NCBI RefSeq assembly: GCF_900094625.1
Contig: NZ_FMAJ01000011.1
Span: forward strand, 1 to 64,000
Direction: 5' to 3'
From: Rhizobium aethiopicum
GTDB lineage: Bacteria > Pseudomonadota > Alphaproteobacteria > Rhizobiales > Rhizobiaceae
DNA length: 64,000 nt
The notes under the pieces: model-generated
Databases searched by the model: none
Told to the model about the DNA's origin: nothing
The model's input: the letters and a program-made list of their open reading frames with translations, nothing else
In this document: in pieces, positions 61,045-64,000 of the stretch
Numbering within the stretch: the stretch's first letter is position 1
How the letters are laid out: each line of letters opens with the position of its first letter
Translations under genes and position numbers: made by a program

Positions 61045-62526
61045 ATGTCAAGCCTATCTCACAGGACGGCGACGGCGAGCATCTGGACGATCAGCGGGAA
61101 ATTCCTCGCGCGGCTGCTTGATTTCGTCAGTCTGCTCGTCCTGGCAAGGTTGTTGAGTCCTGCGGATTTCGGATTGGTCGCCATTGCGACGTCGGTTCTG
61201 GTCATCATCGAGTCGATCCTGGATCTGCCTTTGACCCAGGCCTTGATGCGCCAACCATCGCCTTCGGAGGAGATGTTTGCGACGGCTTTCACACTCAGCC
61301 TGATGAGAGGGTTGGCCATCAGCCTGCTGATGATGACCATATCCTGGCCGATGGCCCTGATTTACGACGATTCCCGGCTTTTTGCGCTTGTCGCCGTGCT
61401 TTCGATCGCGCCGGCCACGCGCAGCATGATCAGTCCGCGCATGGTGCTTTTCATGCAGCGTTTCGATTTCAAACGCGAGTTCGCGCTCGACCTCATCACC
61501 AAGGGATCGACGCTGCTGTTCGGGGCAGGCGTTGCCCTGGCGACGGGCAGCTATTGGGGGCTTGCGGCGGGGGCCGTCGCCGGCCCGACCGCGGCGATGA
61601 TCACTTCCTATGTGTTCGCGCCGATGCAGCCGAAATTCGGCCTGTCGGAATGGAAGCGTTTCCAGGATATGATCAGCTGGAATACGGTGGCGCAGGTGCT
61701 CAGCGCGATTAATTGGCAGCTCGACCGGCTGCTTTTGCCGCGTTTCGCCGGGCTGTCGACGTTTGGCGCCTTCAGCGTCGCCGACAATATCGCCGGCATT
61801 CCCTATCAGACCTTTGTAGGGCCGTTGCTACGCCCGCTGATGGCGGCTTTCTCCACCGTCGAAGATCGTCGCAACCTGGTTGCCGCCTATTTGAAGGCAA
61901 CGAGTGCAATCACTTTCGTCGCGGCGCCCATTCTCATTGCGCTTGCCTTTCTGGCTGAGCCGACGGTGCGTATCCTCGTCGGCGAGAAATGGGCATCCGC
62001 CGCACCAATTCTGCAATGGCTGTGCGTGGTGAGTCTGCTCGGTCTGCCGACGAACATAGTGCCGGCATTGGCGATGGTCATGGACAATACTCGTTCCCTT
62101 GCCTTGCGGATGTTTGCCGAGTTCGCGGTCAGAGCCCCGGTCACAATCCTCGGTATCGTCTATTTTCAGGTGGCGGGTGCGCTCGGCGCGCGTGTTGTGG
62201 CGGTTCTCGTCGCTTACGCCGCCTCGCTCGCCATTACAAAGCGGCTGATCGGAGCGAGTTTTGCCGCGCAGCTGAATTCCTTTTGCCGGCCGCTGGCCGC
62301 TAGCCTGCCGATGATCGCCTTCCTGCTCTGGGTGCAGCCGACGCTCGCCGCCATGCCAATTGGCTTCAAGCTGATCGCCAGCCTGGCGGTTTGCGGCGCG
62401 GTGGCGGCGGCGATTTTCTGGGCCTTTGCCCTGCTGCTGTGGCAGATCCTGGGAAGGCCTGACGGTATCGAGACCATCGTCGTTCAAAGGCTGATGCCGT
62501 GGCGAAACGGTGTTCTCGCCTCATAA
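61045..62526 (+). CDS. Polysaccharide flippase, Wzx/ExoT-like (MOP family)
   Basis: A 493-residue protein with about 12-14 transmembrane helices. WTISGKFLARLLDFVSLLVLARLLSPADFGLVAIA is the usual N-terminal signature (shown here by position 15-45), and a LAxxxxxPAxxGLxAxA-type repeat and Pro-rich loops follow, as in PST-family flippases. It would move lipid-linked repeat units across the inner membrane for the Wzy-like polymerase at 50645-52114. Nine bases separate it from a GTG of the GH16 frame. Confidence 0.9.
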   Translation: MSSLSHRTATASIWTISGKFLARLLDFVSLLVLARLLSPADFGLVAIATSVLVIIESILDLPLTQALMRQPSPSEEMFATAFTLSLMRGLAISLLMMTISWPMALIYDDSRLFALVAVLSIAPATRSMISPRMVLFMQRFDFKREFALDLITKGSTLLFGAGVALATGSYWGLAAGAVAGPTAAMITSYVFAPMQPKFGLSEWKRFQDMISWNTVAQVLSAINWQLDRLLLPRFAGLSTFGAFSVADNIAGIPYQTFVGPLLRPLMAAFSTVEDRRNLVAAYLKATSAITFVAAPILIALAFLAEPTVRILVGEKWASAAPILQWLCVVSLLGLPTNIVPALAMVMDNTRSLALRMFAEFAVRAPVTILGIVYFQVAGALGARVVAVLVAYAASLAITKRLIGASFAAQLNSFCRPLAASLPMIAFLLWVQPTLAAMPIGFKLIASLAVCGAVAAAIFWAFALLLWQILGRPDGIETIVVQRLMPWRNGVLAS

Positions 62527-62577
62527 TGGAGACAGGTGCAGTCCAACAATTGGGTTTGGCGTTTTCGGAGGCGCGCA

Positions 62578-63405
62578 ATGCGGTACGGGATATCTTCTAG
62601 GACTTTGGGTCTGCTCGTCGTTCTTGGTCTGGCGGCTTTGCCCGGCCAGCCGAGCGTGGCCCAGGAACCGATCAACATGAATGCGTATCAGCTGACGTTC
62701 GAGGAGAATTTCGACAGTCTCGACGTCTCGGCATGGGGAGAGAGAAGCTCGCGCTGGATCGCCCATACACCTTGGAACGGTGATTTCGGCGACGCCCGGT
62801 TCACAGATCCGGCTCCCGGCTTTCCGTTTACGACCGATCAGGGAATTCTGAAGATCGAAGCGCGCAAGGGAGAGGATGGAACCTGGCGCTCAGGCCTGCT
62901 CTCGGCAGTCAATCCGAAAGGCGAAGGATTCGCCCAGCAGTTCGGCTATTTCGAAGCGCGGATGAAGCTGCCGCCAGGCAAAGGGGTTTGGCCGGCCTTC
63001 TGGCTCATCGGGCTCGACCGGTCGAAATACACCGCCGAGATCGACGTCCTGGAATATTACGGACGCGCGCCCTACGAATTCTCCATGGGCTTTCATATCT
63101 GGCGCCAAGCCCATGGCGGTGAGAATTCGAATGGCGGCTACTGGAAGACCGTCCAGGACGGAATTTTGAACAGCGAGTATCACACCTATGGCGTCGACAT
63201 CCAAGCCGACAAGACGGCCTTCTATCTGGATCGCCAGTATCTGTGGAGTTTCGACACACCGAAGGAGTTCCACATGCCGTTCTATCCGCTGGTGAACCTG
63301 GCGCTCGGCTCGGGCTGGCCGATCGACGAAACGCCGAACCCTTCCATCCTGCTCGTCGACTACATCCACGTCTACAAGCGGAAGCCGGCGGACGCGGCGA
63401 ATTGA
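62578..63405 (+). CDS. GH16 beta-glucanase, ExoK-like, secreted
   Basis: About 275 residues started at ATG 62578, with GGAGG six bases upstream; an in-frame GTG at 62536 has a poorer site and would add 14 residues. A signal peptide (LGLLVVLGLAALPGQPSVAQ) precedes a GH16 jelly-roll with the catalytic EIDVLE (nucleophile and acid/base Glu) and a WPAFWL substrate-cleft motif. Like ExoK, it probably cuts the polymer at the cell surface to set its length. It ends 20 bases before the convergent ABC gene. Confidence 0.9.
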   Translation: MRYGISSRTLGLLVVLGLAALPGQPSVAQEPINMNAYQLTFEENFDSLDVSAWGERSSRWIAHTPWNGDFGDARFTDPAPGFPFTTDQGILKIEARKGEDGTWRSGLLSAVNPKGEGFAQQFGYFEARMKLPPGKGVWPAFWLIGLDRSKYTAEIDVLEYYGRAPYEFSMGFHIWRQAHGGENSNGGYWKTVQDGILNSEYHTYGVDIQADKTAFYLDRQYLWSFDTPKEFHMPFYPLVNLALGSGWPIDETPNPSILLVDYIHVYKRKPADAAN

Positions 63406-63424
63406 CGGAGCGATCCGTTTCCCT

Positions 63425-64000
63425 CTATTGCCCGCGAAGGCAACTGAGACCGGTTTGCGCATCGAACAGATGCATCGCTTCCTGGTCGAAGAAGAGCGTG
63501 AGCTTTTGGCCGTCCCGGACCGGCGTGCGCGGCGGCAGGCAGGCCATAAGCCGCTGGTTCCCCACAAGGGCGGTGACGACGAGTTCCGGGCCGGTCAACT
63601 CGGCAACCTCCACGGTCGCCTCGATCGACGGGCCGGCGGCGTCCGTGCGAAGCGACTCGGGACGGATGCCGAGGATCAGATCGCGGCCGTTGCCGGCTGC
63701 GCCGCGGAAACGGGCGGGCAGGGGTGCGCTGATATCGGTACCTGAAAGCCCCAAGCGGCCGTCACGCGCCGTCACCTTCAGCAGGTTCATCGGCGGTGCG
63801 CCGACGAAGGTCGCGACATAGAGCGTCGCCGGATTGTTGTAGATCTCTTCCGGCGTGCCCAGTTGCTCGATGCGGCCGTCGCGCATGACGGCGATGCGGC
63901 TCGCGAGCGTCATCGCCTCGATCTGGTCATGGGTGACATAGACCACGGTGGTCTTCAGCATCTGGTGCAGCCGCTTGATCTCGGTGCGCATTTCCATGCG
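63425..64000 (-). CDS. Sugar ABC transporter ATP-binding protein, C-terminal part
   Basis: The last 190 or so residues of a MalK/UgpC-type ATPase; the start is beyond the window. VTHDQIEAMTLASRIAVMRDG holds the switch His and the following TLYVATFVGAPPMN, TOBE-like ILGIRPE and the C-terminal regulatory domain are typical. Substrate not known; permease genes would lie to the right. It is unrelated to the polysaccharide operon and points in from the next locus. Confidence 0.9.
   Translation of the reverse strand, partial: RMEMRTEIKRLHQMLKTTVVYVTHDQIEAMTLASRIAVMRDGRIEQLGTPEEIYNNPATLYVATFVGAPPMNLLKVTARDGRLGLSGTDISAPLPARFRGAAGNGRDLILGIRPESLRTDAAGPSIEATVEVAELTGPELVVTALVGNQRLMACLPPRTPVRDGQKLTLFFDQEAMHLFDAQTGLSCLRGQ

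Overview
The window looks like a chromosomal or chromid segment of a Rhizobiaceae-type alphaproteobacterium (Rhizobium/Agrobacterium group). The reasons are the high GC, the 23S tail - 5S - tRNA-fMet order of the rRNA operon end, an exo-type polysaccharide locus (ExoY-, ExoF-, ExoP- and ExoK-like proteins), a membrane-bound PQQ glucose dehydrogenase, and a type VI secretion system (T6SS) with PpkA, Fha and TagF control. No species is claimed.

Layout. (1) 1-783: end of an rRNA operon (23S 3' end, 5S, tRNA-fMet) with two hairpin terminators. (2) 978-1440: a 20-base copy of the tRNA-fMet 3' end beside a decayed serine recombinase, the scar of an old integration. (3) 1601-7927: a secreted caspase-like/Sel1 protein, a phosphoribosyltransferase-HAD protein, a small lipoprotein and a double glycosyltransferase, all on + strand. 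(4) 8119-11206: VgrG, a DUF6484 spike-associated protein and a short TIGR02270-like protein. (5) 33289 down to 11221, - strand: kinase ppkA, then tssA-tssB-tssC-hcp-tssE-tssF-tssG-tagH-tssJ-tssK-tssL-tssM-tagF, running without a break into an effector module (DUF2169 adaptor, ketosynthase-like protein, PAAR-like effector, beta-propeller candidate immunity protein). (6) 33394-41164: ClpV, an OmpA protein, PP2C phosphatase, an M15-type peptidase and a second IcmF-like protein that appears to be a DotU-IcmF fusion. (7) 41245-44111: exonuclease, small hypothetical genes and gene-poor, partly decayed sequence. (8) 44112-63405: gcd, an acyltransferase and a Wzx/Wzy-type exopolysaccharide locus with a Crp/Fnr regulator in its middle. 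(9) 63425-64000: the end of a sugar ABC transporter ATPase, cut by the window edge.

How it works together. The T6SS set is complete: baseplate (TssE/F/G/K, TssA), sheath (TssB/C), tube (Hcp), spike (VgrG and the PAAR-like effector), membrane complex (TssJ/L/M) and recycling ATPase (ClpV). It carries a full threonine phosphorylation switch (PpkA, PppA, FHA protein, TagF). Effector loading genes are translationally coupled to the structural operon. The least explained parts are the DotU-IcmF fusion made with the peptidase and phosphatase, the ketosynthase-like protein with no visible active-site cysteine in the effector module, and the caspase-like/PRTase-HAD neighbourhood.

The polysaccharide locus encodes an initiating sugar transferase, four or five glycosyltransferases, polymerase, flippase, export protein, chain-length protein with a broken P-loop, and a GH16 lyase/hydrolase. 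It lacks succinyl- and pyruvyl-transferases here, so it is not a canonical succinoglycan cluster. An AT-rich region of 471 bases between the ExoY-like gene and the Crp/Fnr gene carries a repeated 8-mer and is the likely control point.
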